The translations under genes and the position numbers were made by a program. Shown piece by piece: positions 35,391-43,920 of a stretch of DNA of 64,000 bases. Location: positions 434,001 to 498,000 of the forward strand of contig CAWELH010000004.1 of the NCBI GenBank assembly GCA_963809925.1, read 5' to 3'. Origin of the DNA: DASQZK01 sp963809925 (GTDB lineage Bacteria > Bacteroidota > Bacteroidia > Bacteroidales > GCA-2748055). The notes under the pieces are model-generated. The model made no database searches and was not told where the DNA came from. It worked only from the letters and a program-made list of their open reading frames with translations. Position 1 is the stretch's first letter; each line of letters begins with the position of its first letter.

Positions 35391-35459
35391 TCACGTCATC
35401 ATTCCAAGAATGACGAGCACCACGAGAACCACTACAATATTGGTATGGCTAATTTTCAT
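35391..35459 (-). CDS. ilv operon leader peptide (22 aa, Val/Leu/Ile-rich)
   Basis: An ATG at 35459 opens a 22-codon frame ending in TGA at 35391. Residues 8-18 read IVVVLVVLVIL: eleven branched-chain residues in a row, the very amino acids the operon makes. The ATG follows a promoter by only about 17 nt. The stop codon overlaps the antiterminator segment. The arrangement is that of a translation-coupled attenuator: ribosomes stalled on scarce Val, Leu or Ile tRNAs would allow the 2:3 pairing and prevent the terminator. It is too short for ordinary gene finders. Confidence 0.9.
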   Translation of the reverse strand: MKISHTNIVVVLVVLVILGMMT

Positions 35460-35482
35460 TTCTATCAGTACGAATTCAATTG

Positions 35483-35512
35483 CAAATATATTTAAAAACC
35501 TTGGTTGACAAA
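35483..35512 (-). promoter_or_regulatory. ilv operon promoter (TTTG-N18-TATATTTG)
   Basis: On the minus strand TTTG (35512-35509) and TATATTTG (35490-35483), an exact TAnnTTTG, are 18 nt apart. The predicted start near 35476 gives a very short leader before the leader-peptide ATG. Confidence 0.7.
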
Positions 35513-35655
35513 ATAATTTTATGTTAAAAAACAGGACAAATTGAAATTTTATCAGATTTTGTTAAAAAATGGCACAAATCGTAACCAAAAAACAGGGATC
35601 CGGTGGTGAAGGTTGTTAATTTGAAAGCAAGACATCTCTGGTTAAAAATAAAAAA

Positions 35656-35752
35656 GGGCAAGCTACTTATATCGCACCGCTACAACCGCCTACCCTTGCT
35701 ACCTTCCGGTCCTGGGGGGATTCAGCAGGAGCTGGTCGTATAAGACTTGCCC
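35656..35752 (-). ncRNA. ffs: Small bacterial signal recognition particle RNA (4.5S)
   Basis: Read on the minus strand, it has GGGCAAG and CTTGCCC as closing ends, and the conserved apical SRP domain CAGGACCGGAAGGTAGCAAG followed by GGTAGGCGG. This corresponds to the GGUCCGGAAGGAAGCAGCC Ffh-binding region of known 4.5S RNAs. The length is about 97 nt. A run of T residues (TTTTTATTTTT) directly follows the 3' end and would end transcription. It binds Ffh to target membrane proteins. Confidence 0.93.
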
Positions 35753-35829
35753 TCGGGCAGCAAAAGTAGTATTTTTATTATTTTCCACAAAATATCTTTT
35801 CTTGCAAAGAACATTTTCTCTAAATCGAC

Positions 35830-35837
35830 TATATTTG
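35830..35837 (+). promoter_or_regulatory. -7 element (TATATTTG) for the DUF4199-GT operon
   Basis: An exact TAnnTTTG match 21 bp before the ATG at 35859. The only nearby TTG (35802) is 25 nt away, so the -33 is weak. Confidence 0.45.
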
Positions 35838-35858
35838 TTCAAATAAATCTAAATTACC

Positions 35859-36392
35859 ATGCCTAGCTGGACCAAAACTACATTCACTCCCGCATTGATC
35901 TATTCAGGTATCATCGGGGGAATTTATATTCTCAATGCTGTGATTGTTGATGCCATGGATATAAATTTCACAGTCTATGACAGTGTGTCCAAATCATTAG
36001 TACTCATAGGGGGTATCATAGTTGCCATCTATGCATACCGAAAGGAATACAACAACAATCTGATTACTTACGGTCGTGCCCTGTCTTTCGGGTTTTTGAC
36101 ATCCGTGCTACTCGCCTTTGTCGTCGCCATATACACCTGGTTATTTATTAAATTCATCAATACTGACTACATTGCGTTGATGAACCAAAATATGGAGGAA
36201 CATATGCTGGCAAAAGGAGTGGCCCCTGAAATGATTGAAAGATTTACTGAACGTAGTTCAAGGATGCGGAATCCAGGCGTAATGTTTTTCAGAAATGTTG
36301 CCTTCAACAGCATTATAGGACTGATCATCAGCCTGATCGCTGCAATATTCCTGAAGAAAGAGCCCAATTCACCTTTTGCCGACGCCGAATAA
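35859..36392 (+). CDS. DUF4199 membrane protein
   Basis: A 177-aa protein with four membrane helices (about 14-33, 45-62, 80-100, 146-166) and a soluble loop between helices 3 and 4 that ends in an R-M-R-N-P motif. Length and layout match the Bacteroidota DUF4199 family, whose members often precede a GT2 glycosyltransferase, as here (9 bp gap). The role is unknown. An accessory function for lipid-linked sugar transfer by the downstream GT2 is a guess from context. Confidence 0.8.
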   Translation: MPSWTKTTFTPALIYSGIIGGIYILNAVIVDAMDINFTVYDSVSKSLVLIGGIIVAIYAYRKEYNNNLITYGRALSFGFLTSVLLAFVVAIYTWLFIKFINTDYIALMNQNMEEHMLAKGVAPEMIERFTERSSRMRNPGVMFFRNVAFNSIIGLIISLIAAIFLKKEPNSPFADAE

Positions 36393-36401
36393 CATAGCAC
36401 T

Positions 36402-37361
36402 ATGGATGTATCGATTGTAATCCCACTTTATAACGAAGAAGAATCCATTATTGAGCTTGTGGACTGGATTGGTGAGGTGGCGGAAAAAAGCCACTTCTCG
36501 TATGAAGTTGTCCTTGTCGACGATGGCAGCACAGACAAATCGTGGGAGGTGATCAGTAGCCTGGGTGCGCGAAAGAAAGAGGTTAAAGGTATCAGGTTCA
36601 GGAGGAATTACGGAAAATCGGCTGCCCTCCATGTCGGATTCAGGGCGGCGAAGGGCGAGGTGGTCATCACCATGGATGCAGATCTGCAGGACAGCCCCGA
36701 AGAGATCCCGGAACTTCGACGGATGATCATTGAAGACAACCTCGATATGGTATCAGGCTGGAAGAAGAAACGATTCGATCCCATCTCCAAAACCATCCCC
36801 AGTAAATTTTATAACTGGACGGCCAGGAAGGTCACGGGGATCAAACTCCACGATTTCAATTGCGGACTGAAAGCCTATCGCAACCGTGTCGTGAAATCTA
36901 TCGAGGTATATGGTGAGATGCACCGTTATATCCCGGTTATTGCAAGAAAAGCAGGCTTCACAAGAATCGGGGAGAAGGTTGTTCAGCATATGAAACGGAA
37001 ATACGGCGTGACCAAATTCGGTCTCGAACGCTTCATCAACGGCTTCCTCGACCTGATGACCATCACCTTTATTTCGAAATTTGGGAAACGCCCGATGCAT
37101 ATGTTCGGCACCATGGGTACCTTTGTCTTCCTTATCGGTTTTATTGCATCTATTTGGCTTGGCGCCCAGAAATTGTACTTCCTCCATAAAGGAATAAAGA
37201 CCATACTGATCACCGACAGTCCCTATTTTTTCCTTGCCATAACTGCAATGATCATCGGAACACTTCTCTTTGTCAGCGGGTTTCTCGGTGAACTTATATC
37301 CCGCAATTCCCCGGAGCGAAATGAATACTTTATTGATGAAGAAGTAAACGCCAACGTGTGA
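36402..37361 (+). CDS. Family 2 glycosyltransferase, polyprenyl-phosphate type
   Basis: A 319-aa protein starting V-S-I-V-I-P-L-Y-N-E-E-E-S-I. The GT-A motifs V-L-V-D-D-G-S-T-D-K-S (residue ~45) and M-D-A-D-L-Q-D-S-P-E-E-I-P (DxD, ~92) are intact. Two C-terminal membrane helices (about 235-258 and 275-297) are typical of the DPM1/GtrB/ArnC group that loads a sugar on undecaprenyl phosphate. It overlaps the next gene by 4 nt (GTGA), so the two are translationally coupled. Confidence 0.9.
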   Translation: MDVSIVIPLYNEEESIIELVDWIGEVAEKSHFSYEVVLVDDGSTDKSWEVISSLGARKKEVKGIRFRRNYGKSAALHVGFRAAKGEVVITMDADLQDSPEEIPELRRMIIEDNLDMVSGWKKKRFDPISKTIPSKFYNWTARKVTGIKLHDFNCGLKAYRNRVVKSIEVYGEMHRYIPVIARKAGFTRIGEKVVQHMKRKYGVTKFGLERFINGFLDLMTITFISKFGKRPMHMFGTMGTFVFLIGFIASIWLGAQKLYFLHKGIKTILITDSPYFFLAITAMIIGTLLFVSGFLGELISRNSPERNEYFIDEEVNANV

Positions 37362-38485
37362 AGATCGTAAGCATCGGACCGGCCCATCCGCTTCGCGGAG
37401 GCATTGCAAAATTCAATGAGTCCCTGGCTTCCTCCCTTGTTGCAGCCGGCAACCATGTTGATATCTTCTCGTACCGCTTTCAGTATCCATCCATCCTTTT
37501 CCCGGGTACATCTCAATACACTAAAAGTCCGCCTCCTGAAGGGTTGAACATTGAAGCCCTGGTCCACTCGCTGTCGATGCTGAATTGGAGCCGTGTTGCC
37601 AGTGAGGTTGTATCCCGGCAGCCCGACCTTGTAATTATTCATTACTGGATGCCTTTTTTTGCACCGGCGATGGGATATATATCCGGGAAGCTTCGGAAAC
37701 ATGGCATCACTGTTATTCTCCTGGCACATAACCTGATCCCCCATGAAAGCCAGTCGGGACCGGTCATTTTAACCCGTTGGCTGCTCAGGCATGTCGACGG
37801 TCTCGTTACACTTTCAGCATCGGTAAAGGAGGATGCGCTTAAAATCCGGAAAGGGATACCAGCGCTCGTCATTCCTCATCCATTGTATGACAATTTCGGT
37901 GAGAAAGCCGGTCGGGGGGAGGCGATCCGTCACCTTAGCCTGGATGAGAGTAAAAAATATATTCTGTTTTTTGGTCTGGTACGAAAATACAAGGGACTCG
38001 ATATCCTGCTGAAAGCATTGCCGTTATTCGCTGACCCGGATATTGTGGTGATTGTTGCCGGGGAGTTCTATGAAAAGAAAGTTGAATATACCACACTCAT
38101 TGATGAACTTGAGATGAGTGACCGTGTGGTGATCAGTGATGGTTATATTCCCGATGAAGATGTCAGGTATTATTTTTCCGCCGCTGAACTTGTTGTTCAG
38201 CCATACCGTTCAGCTACGCAGAGTGGTGTGACCCAGATAGCCTATTCTTTTGAGATACCCATGGTTGTATCGGATGTCGGGGGACTGCCTGAAATCGTCG
38301 ACAATGGCCGGACAGGTTATGTCGTAAAAGCCATACCGGAAGCAGTTGCAGCGGCTGTTAATACATTTTTTGCATCAGGGGCACAGTCTGAAATGATCGA
38401 AAATGTACGAAAAAGGAAAAACGATTTTACCTGGGAATCATTTGTGAAGAAGTTCATCACTTTTGCCGGGGATCTGATAAAATGA
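37358..38485 (+). CDS. Family 4 glycosyltransferase
   Basis: The GTG start at 37358 overlaps the TGA of the GT2 gene. The 375-aa GT-B protein has G-P-A-H-P-L-R-G-G-I-A-K-F in the N-terminal donor/acceptor loop, F-F-G-L-V-R-K-Y-K-G-L-D-I-L near 210, and a C-terminal S-A-A-E-L-V-V-Q-P-Y-R-S-A-T-Q-S-G-V region with S-D-V-G-G-L-P-E-I-V, the usual GT4 nucleotide-sugar site. With the preceding GT2 it points to synthesis of a cell-surface glycan or glycolipid. It ends 20 bp from the convergent NUDIX gene. Confidence 0.88.
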   Translation: MKIVSIGPAHPLRGGIAKFNESLASSLVAAGNHVDIFSYRFQYPSILFPGTSQYTKSPPPEGLNIEALVHSLSMLNWSRVASEVVSRQPDLVIIHYWMPFFAPAMGYISGKLRKHGITVILLAHNLIPHESQSGPVILTRWLLRHVDGLVTLSASVKEDALKIRKGIPALVIPHPLYDNFGEKAGRGEAIRHLSLDESKKYILFFGLVRKYKGLDILLKALPLFADPDIVVIVAGEFYEKKVEYTTLIDELEMSDRVVISDGYIPDEDVRYYFSAAELVVQPYRSATQSGVTQIAYSFEIPMVVSDVGGLPEIVDNGRTGYVVKAIPEAVAAAVNTFFASGAQSEMIENVRKRKNDFTWESFVKKFITFAGDLIK

Positions 38486-38505
38486 ACATCACGGCAATCA
38501 GCCCG

Positions 38506-38985
38506 TCATCCGCGATTCGATTTTAGTAGCTTAATTACATACCTGTCAATGGGGAAGGTTAGATCTAACTCCCCAATGTCTTCCGGTTTCACCCACCTGA
38601 ACGACTGGCTTCCATTTACCCTGCCATTAAAATCGAAAGGCTTTTCAGATATCCGGAAAACTGGTTTGCCCACGAGCCTGATCTTATAATAGATACTTAT
38701 CAGTTGCTGATCATCATAAAAAAGCGCCTTCTGAAAAAAACCGGTAGTATAAAAATGACTGATGATCTCAATATCCTGACCTAATTCTTCTTTCGACTCC
38801 CTTTTCATACAGTCCTCCGGACCTTCACCGAACATTAGCCCACCACCAGGAAATTTAATCATATAACGATCGAGAACATATTCGTCGCTGATCAGCACTT
38901 CCTGCCTGTCATTATGCAATATGCCGTATACTCTTATATTGAAATGCTTTATGTTACTGTCGGGTAAACTGGTATTACTTATCAT
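38506..38985 (-). CDS. NUDIX hydrolase
   Basis: A 159-aa protein with a NUDIX box: G-G-L-M-F-G-E, seven residues, then R-E-S-K-E-E-L-G (residues ~48-70), fitting G-x5-E-x7-R-E-U-x-E-E-x-G except for Ser at the U position. It hydrolyses a nucleoside diphosphate linked to another moiety; the substrate is not predictable. Its ATG overlaps the miaA stop in ATGA, so it is translationally coupled to miaA. Confidence 0.88.
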   Translation of the reverse strand: MISNTSLPDSNIKHFNIRVYGILHNDRQEVLISDEYVLDRYMIKFPGGGLMFGEGPEDCMKRESKEELGQDIEIISHFYTTGFFQKALFYDDQQLISIYYKIRLVGKPVFRISEKPFDFNGRVNGSQSFRWVKPEDIGELDLTFPIDRYVIKLLKSNRG

Positions 38986-39881
38986 GGCTGCTCTGCGCTA
39001 AATTCAAGTATTTTATCCCTCTCATCAGGGTTGAACCATTTCCAGTCGCTGTCTTTTTTGAACCATGTTAACTGTTTCCTCGCATACCGCCTGGTATTAG
39101 ACTGAATCTTCACAATGGCTTCTTCAAGACTGATTTTATCCTGAAAATGTTCAAATAATTCTTTATACCCGACGGTATTTAAGGCATTTATATGTCTGAA
39201 CGGAAAAAACGTACGGGCTTCTTCCAGTAGTCCTTCTTCCATCATCCGTATAACCCTTTTGTTTATATGCTCATAAAGTTCATGCCGTGGACGGTCAAGT
39301 GCAATAAGCCGGAAGCCGAACGGTCGCCTTTTTTTGGGTGAAGTGAGGAGGGAGGAATAGGGCTTCCCTGTGATTAGGGTAATTTCCAGTGCCTTCTGAA
39401 TCCGTTTCGGGTTTTTCAGATCAATGCGTTCATAGCTTTCAGGATCAAGCTTTTTCAAATCGTGACGCAGGCTCGCAATCCCTTCCGTTTCAAGTTGATG
39501 CTGAATTCGATCTCTCAACTCCTGATCTATCTCCGGCAGATCGTCAATGCCAAATCTGACGGCATCGATGTAAAGTCCTGATCCACCTGTCATTATTACT
39601 TTATCATGATTCAGAAAGAGCTTGTCAAGAAGTGCAAGGACTTCATTCTCATACATACTGGCGTTATACTTGTCGTGAATGCTTCTGACCTGAATAAAAT
39701 GATGTCTGACCCGGCTAAGCAGGTCCTGCGAAGGGACAGCTGTACCGATACGAAGTTCCTTATATATCTGTCTTGAATCGGAAGAAATGATCTCCGTACC
39801 GAGTTTCCCGGCTAATTCTACTGATAAGACTGATTTTCCAATCGCCGTTGGCCCGGCAACAATAATCAATTCTTTATTCAT
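38982..39881 (-). CDS. miaA: tRNA dimethylallyltransferase
   Basis: The ATG at 39881 is chosen. The 299-aa protein has the P-loop V-A-G-P-T-A-I-G-K-S at residues 8-17, S-S-D-S-R-Q-I-Y near 35, T-G-G-S-G-L-Y-I-D-A near 98 and N-P-K-R-I-Q-K-A-L-E near 157, then the swivel domain and T-R-R-Y-A-R-K-Q-L-T-W-F. It adds a dimethylallyl group to A37 of tRNAs reading UNN codons. It overlaps the upstream gene by 8 nt and the NUDIX gene by 4 nt. Confidence 0.96.
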   Translation of the reverse strand: MNKELIIVAGPTAIGKSVLSVELAGKLGTEIISSDSRQIYKELRIGTAVPSQDLLSRVRHHFIQVRSIHDKYNASMYENEVLALLDKLFLNHDKVIMTGGSGLYIDAVRFGIDDLPEIDQELRDRIQHQLETEGIASLRHDLKKLDPESYERIDLKNPKRIQKALEITLITGKPYSSLLTSPKKRRPFGFRLIALDRPRHELYEHINKRVIRMMEEGLLEEARTFFPFRHINALNTVGYKELFEHFQDKISLEEAIVKIQSNTRRYARKQLTWFKKDSDWKWFNPDERDKILEFSAEQP

Positions 39882-40323
39882 CAAAACTCAGGCCCCCAGG
39901 ATTTATTGAACCAAGAAGGATTTGCCTTGGCGGATGGCCACTGGAAAATGTGATCCGAGGGAAACCTTTTTTTTCAGTTTTTTTTGCCGTACCGATGAGC
40001 TCAATGAAGATGAAACGTTCATTAAACAGATCAAAAACGTAGAGCATCCGCTGTTTTGAATCCGTTATGTAATCTTTCAGTACGGATTTATCCATCAGCA
40101 ACGTATGTATTTTGCCCTCCTCCGACATATCAAAAAGAGTGAATTCCTGCAGCTTTTCCCAGGATCTGGTTGTAAGGAAAATGCTGGCAAGTTGGGATTT
40201 ATCGTAACGAAAATCATGAATCATGACGCAATGCAGGTCATAAAAAGTCTGTTCAGAGAGTATCTCGATATCTCTGACAAAGTCTTTCACTTCATCGGAT
40301 ATGAGTCTGAATTTATAGACCAT
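39874..40323 (-). CDS. Plasmid pRiA4b ORF-3-like domain protein
   Basis: A 149-aa protein with the fold signature seen in PRiA4_ORF3-like proteins: Y-K-F-R-L-I-S-D-E-V followed by F-Y-D-L-H-C-V-M-I-H-D-F-R-Y-D and S-W-E-K-L-Q-E-F, and Y-V-F-D-L-F-N-E-R-F-I-F-I-E-L at the C-terminal end. Chromosomal Bacteroidota members commonly sit next to miaA, as here. The biochemical role is unknown. It overlaps the upstream acyl-CoA reductase gene by 11 nt and miaA by 8 nt. Confidence 0.75.
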   Translation of the reverse strand: MVYKFRLISDEVKDFVRDIEILSEQTFYDLHCVMIHDFRYDKSQLASIFLTTRSWEKLQEFTLFDMSEEGKIHTLLMDKSVLKDYITDSKQRMLYVFDLFNERFIFIELIGTAKKTEKKGFPRITFSSGHPPRQILLGSINPGGLSFDE

Positions 40324-41404
40324 GATCGGAAATTTCAGACAAGTTAAGTAAAAATTTTAATGTATCCACATTGTCCGCATACTCCCAGAGCATGGGAGTT
40401 TGCGTATGTCCGAAAGCTGTCATGTCCCCGGAACCTGCACCCACAATACATTGAATCTTATCCCTGTCGGTTTCCAAACGATTACGTAATTCCCCGGAAT
40501 TTTCATACTGCTCAAAATATAAGCATCCAACAGGACTGCTGTACCCCTGGTTTTCAATCACCACCAGGAAGCCGGTATCGAAGAACCGGTCGCGGTTCAC
40601 AAGATGGATGGCCCTATGATATTCATAATTATTGGCATATTTGTTATGATTGATTAGGTAGTCATGGTGCATAAAGTTATCCAGAAGCCGGGGTATCTCA
40701 TATCCGGCCGGAACATACACTTTTGAGACATTTCTGCATCCCAGGCCAAAGTAGGCAAAAACATCATCGGCCAGTAACTGAAGATCGCTATTGGATTCCG
40801 ATCCTGAAAGCACCGCAGCGGAATTCCTGTTTTTCCTGATGATATGGGGGTATTTGCCAAAATAGTATTCAAAATAGCGGGATGAATTATTGCTTCCGGT
40901 GGCAATCACTGCCCCCGGATTTTTTAATGTGCCTTTTCCGAAACTAACCAGACGTCCGAAATCACTGTTCAGGTATTTGAGAATATCTACGACAGCCGGC
41001 AATAACCTGTCGTCTTTAGCCGAAAGTTTGGCCAGCAAACGATGGCCGGAGAACATAACGGATATAAAATCATGGAATCCAACCAGCGGAATGTTACCGG
41101 CCATGATCGCGGCAACTTCGAGCTCACGTCCTGGTTTACCCTCATGTTCAGGATAGGACGAAAGCCACTTCCGGATATTTTCCCTTGTTAACGACTCCGA
41201 AAGAGAAGCCAGACATCGTCTTACATTTTCAGGTGTAAACCATGGATTAAACTCATGTTCTTTACGAATGATATTTTCGAAGTTTTCAGAGAACCTGTTG
41301 TTAAGTTCTGTTAATTCCGGATTCCGGAGAAATGATACCACTTTGAACTGTGCAAAAAATTTCCCGAGGGTTACAAAGGCATCTGTTTTTTCACTACTTG
41401 TCAT
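40313..41404 (-). CDS. LuxC-like acyl-CoA reductase
   Basis: The ATG at 41404 (M-T-S-S-E-K-T-D-A-F-V-T-L-G-K-F-F) is preferred. A frame 15 codons longer (41449) is possible. The 363-aa protein resembles the Bacteroidota acyl-CoA reductase family related to LuxC: V-A-A-I-M-A-G-N-I-P-L-V-G-F-H-D near 90, and the NADP-binding/catalytic region with A-V-I-A-T-G-S-N-N-S-S-R-Y-F-E-Y-Y-F, then L-G-L-G/C-R-N-V-S-K-V-Y-V-P, where the Cys in G-C-R-N is the likely nucleophile. It would reduce acyl-CoA to aldehyde. The ferredoxin-like gene I would expect beside it is absent. Confidence 0.8.
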   Translation of the reverse strand: MTSSEKTDAFVTLGKFFAQFKVVSFLRNPELTELNNRFSENFENIIRKEHEFNPWFTPENVRRCLASLSESLTRENIRKWLSSYPEHEGKPGRELEVAAIMAGNIPLVGFHDFISVMFSGHRLLAKLSAKDDRLLPAVVDILKYLNSDFGRLVSFGKGTLKNPGAVIATGSNNSSRYFEYYFGKYPHIIRKNRNSAAVLSGSESNSDLQLLADDVFAYFGLGCRNVSKVYVPAGYEIPRLLDNFMHHDYLINHNKYANNYEYHRAIHLVNRDRFFDTGFLVVIENQGYSSPVGCLYFEQYENSGELRNRLETDRDKIQCIVGAGSGDMTAFGHTQTPMLWEYADNVDTLKFLLNLSEISDHGL

Positions 41405-41509
41405 TATTTCTCCGGATGAATGAAAGTTTTCCTTCAGTTTGCCATCCATACTTCCTTAAGCAAAATCGCCGGTTTTTTAGGTGCATGGATATATTTTTCA
41501 TAATTTATG

Positions 41510-41517
41510 CAAAGTTA
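41510..41517 (-). promoter_or_regulatory. -7 element (TAACTTTG) for the acyl-CoA reductase-miaA operon
   Basis: An exact TAnnTTTG on the minus strand, about 106 nt before the preferred ATG at 41404. No TTTG at normal -33 spacing. Confidence 0.35.
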
Positions 41518-41577
41518 GTGAATTTGAGGTGAAGGGCGATGATTAAGCGCTGATTCGTATACAAAATTGCGGTTGAA

Positions 41578-43584
41578 ATGCATACTGATATTAGTTTTCT
41601 CAAAGACATTGTCATAATATTTGCCCTCGCAAGTTTTGTGATATGGCTTTTTCATAAACTTCGTGTACCCTCTATCATCGGCTTCTTACTGACGGGAATT
41701 CTCACCGGTCCCTTTGCCTTCGGCCTCGTTAAAAGTGTCGACGAGATCGAAGTCCTGGCTGAAATCGGGGTTGTCCTTCTACTGTTCACCATTGGGATTG
41801 AATTTTCACTAAGGAACCTGATTAGCATCCGCAGGTTGGTTTTCCTGGGTGGTTTCCTGCAGGTGTCGTTCACAACCTTATTTACATTCCTGATTAGTTA
41901 TTTTTTCGGCCGGCCTGTTGATCAGTCCCTGTTTTTTGGTTTCCTCGCTGCATTGAGCAGTACTGCTGTGGTGCTTAAAATATTACAGGAAAGGGCAGAA
42001 ATAGCGGAGGATTATGGGAAATTTTCAGTCGGAGTCCTGATTTTCCAGGATCTGATCATCGTTCCAATGATCCTTGTTATTCCGCTTATTTCGGGGTACT
42101 CTGAGAATCCCGGCCAGGATATTCTCATCATGGTGTTAAAACTGGCAGCACTGGGGTTGCTTACGTTTGCGGGGGCTAAGTACTTTGTCCCTTGGATGCT
42201 GCATCAGGTGGCCCGGACACAGAATCAGGAGTTGTTTCTTCTAAGCGTGCTTATGCTCGGACTGGCCGTTGCTGTCATAACTTCTTCGATGGGATTGTCA
42301 CTTGCCCTCGGAGCCTTTCTGGCCGGACTCACCATTTCTGAATCGGAGTATTCGCATCAGGCTTTTGGTAACATCATACCGGTCAGGGATATCTTCACGA
42401 GTTTCTTTTTTGTTTCCATTGGGATGTTATTTGATGTCGGCTATGTTTTTTCTCATTTGCCCTTGGTACTCCTTGCCGCCATCGTTGTACTGATCGTAAA
42501 AACGTTCATTTCCGGCTTTGTTGCTTTCCTGCTGGGCTTTCCTTTCCGGACCACCGTCCTTGCTGGTCTTGCGTTGAGCCAGGTGGGAGAGTTTTCCTTC
42601 ATTCTGGCACGCTTTGGGATGAATTTCGACCTCATCGATGATAATTTCTACCGGCTGTTTATTGCGGTATCGGTAATGACAATGGCGCTTGCACCATTTG
42701 TGATCATGCTAGCACCGCGGTTAGCCACATGGCTGGGAAAACTACCGATTCCTCTGTGGCTGGAAAAGGGCTTGAATCCGCCGGTGTATGACCAGATTAA
42801 GCCGCATCATAACCATCTGATCATAATTGGGTACGGGCAGCACGGAAGGCATGTTGCCCAGGCAGCCGGATTAGCCGGGATCAGATACCTGATTCTTGAC
42901 AATGATCCTGATTTGGTCAGATCAGAACGTGAAGCCGGTGAAAATATCTATTTCGGTGATGCGGTTCATGAAGCGGTGCTCAAACAAGCCGGGACAGGAG
43001 AGACGGAGGCCCTCGTAATCACTCCTTCAAATTCGGCAACGGTCTACAGTATTACGGCTTTGGCAAGGAAGATGAACCCGGAGGCCTATATTCTCGTCAG
43101 AGCAGGTCAAATTGAAGATATTGAGGATTTGTATAAAATTGGAGCGAGCGAGGTGATCCCTGCAGAGTTCGGGACTTCAGTGGAGATCTTCGCACGTGTA
43201 CTTTCGAAATTCCTGGTGCCGGAAGAAGATATTGACAAGTTCATCAGCCGGATAAGATCGGATGGTTACAGATTGTTCAGGAATCCGGAGCAACAACCAG
43301 GAAGTATGCGTGATCTGCGTCTTCGGTTTCCCGACCTGGAGATCACTGCTGTCAGACTGCATCCCCGTTCAAATGCAGAGGGCAGAACCATTGCTGAAAC
43401 AGAACTACGAACCCGCTTTGGCGTTACACTGGTGGCCGTCACACGAAATGAAGAGAACATTCAGAACCCGGCTTCCGGATTCGTCCTGCTGGCCGGTGAT
43501 ATCGTATATGTCATGGGCCGCCACGAACAGGTGCGAATCGTTATGCCATTCTTTCTGGAATCTGATGTAGCCGAAACGCCATAA
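41578..43584 (+). CDS. KefB/YbaL-like cation:proton antiporter with RCK domain
   Basis: A 668-aa CPA2 transporter. Residues 1-385 hold about 12 membrane helices with G-F-L-L-T-G-I-L-T-G-P, F-L-A-A-L-S-S-T-A-V-V-L-K and L-I-F-Q-D-L (the ion-binding Asp of CPA2). An RCK_N domain follows from about 415 (I-I-I-G-Y-G-Q-H-G-R-H-V-A, then D-N-D-P), and an RCK_C domain at 575-660. It probably exports K+ or Na+ in exchange for protons under nucleotide control. Together with trkAH elsewhere in the window it covers potassium uptake and release. Confidence 0.9.
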   Translation: MHTDISFLKDIVIIFALASFVIWLFHKLRVPSIIGFLLTGILTGPFAFGLVKSVDEIEVLAEIGVVLLLFTIGIEFSLRNLISIRRLVFLGGFLQVSFTTLFTFLISYFFGRPVDQSLFFGFLAALSSTAVVLKILQERAEIAEDYGKFSVGVLIFQDLIIVPMILVIPLISGYSENPGQDILIMVLKLAALGLLTFAGAKYFVPWMLHQVARTQNQELFLLSVLMLGLAVAVITSSMGLSLALGAFLAGLTISESEYSHQAFGNIIPVRDIFTSFFFVSIGMLFDVGYVFSHLPLVLLAAIVVLIVKTFISGFVAFLLGFPFRTTVLAGLALSQVGEFSFILARFGMNFDLIDDNFYRLFIAVSVMTMALAPFVIMLAPRLATWLGKLPIPLWLEKGLNPPVYDQIKPHHNHLIIIGYGQHGRHVAQAAGLAGIRYLILDNDPDLVRSEREAGENIYFGDAVHEAVLKQAGTGETEALVITPSNSATVYSITALARKMNPEAYILVRAGQIEDIEDLYKIGASEVIPAEFGTSVEIFARVLSKFLVPEEDIDKFISRIRSDGYRLFRNPEQQPGSMRDLRLRFPDLEITAVRLHPRSNAEGRTIAETELRTRFGVTLVAVTRNEENIQNPASGFVLLAGDIVYVMGRHEQVRIVMPFFLESDVAETP

Positions 43585-43627
43585 TCATAAACCTCTGCCA
43601 TTCCATCACTCCATAACCCCATCAGAT

Positions 43628-43920
43628 CTTATTTGGTGATTTGGTGAATTGGTGATTTGGTGAATTGAAGAGTGACCTAAAGAACATCGCTAACTTCCTA
43701 ACTCCATCACTTCATCACTCCATCACTTCTTATTTGGTGATTTGGTGAATTGAAGAGTGACCTAAAGAACATCGCTAACTTCCTAACTCCATCACTTCAT
43801 CACTCCATCACTTCTTATTTGGTGATTTGGTGAATTGAAGAGTGACCTAAAGAACATCGCTAACTTCCTAACTCCATCACTTCATCACTCCATCACTTCT
43901 TATTTGGTGATTTGTGGATG
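43628..43920 (+). repeat. 85-bp tandem repeat (three copies)
   Basis: Three near-identical 85-bp units start at 43662, 43747 and 43832. Each has GAATTGAAGAGTGACC, taaagaacatcgc, CTTCCTAA-type and CATCACTT 8-mers, and ends in TTGGTGATTTGGT. A related single unit is at 12979. Confidence 0.9.

Noticed and set aside
35326..35512. T-box riboswitch or other small-molecule riboswitch as the ilv regulator
   Set aside because: No T-box sequence or specifier stem is present, and the leader peptide with alternative pairings explains the element fully.
35656..35752. tRNA-like reading of the structured RNA upstream of the DUF4199 gene
   Set aside because: There is no anticodon stem or T-loop consensus, while the SRP apical domain GGACCGGAAGGTAGCAAG is clear on the minus strand.
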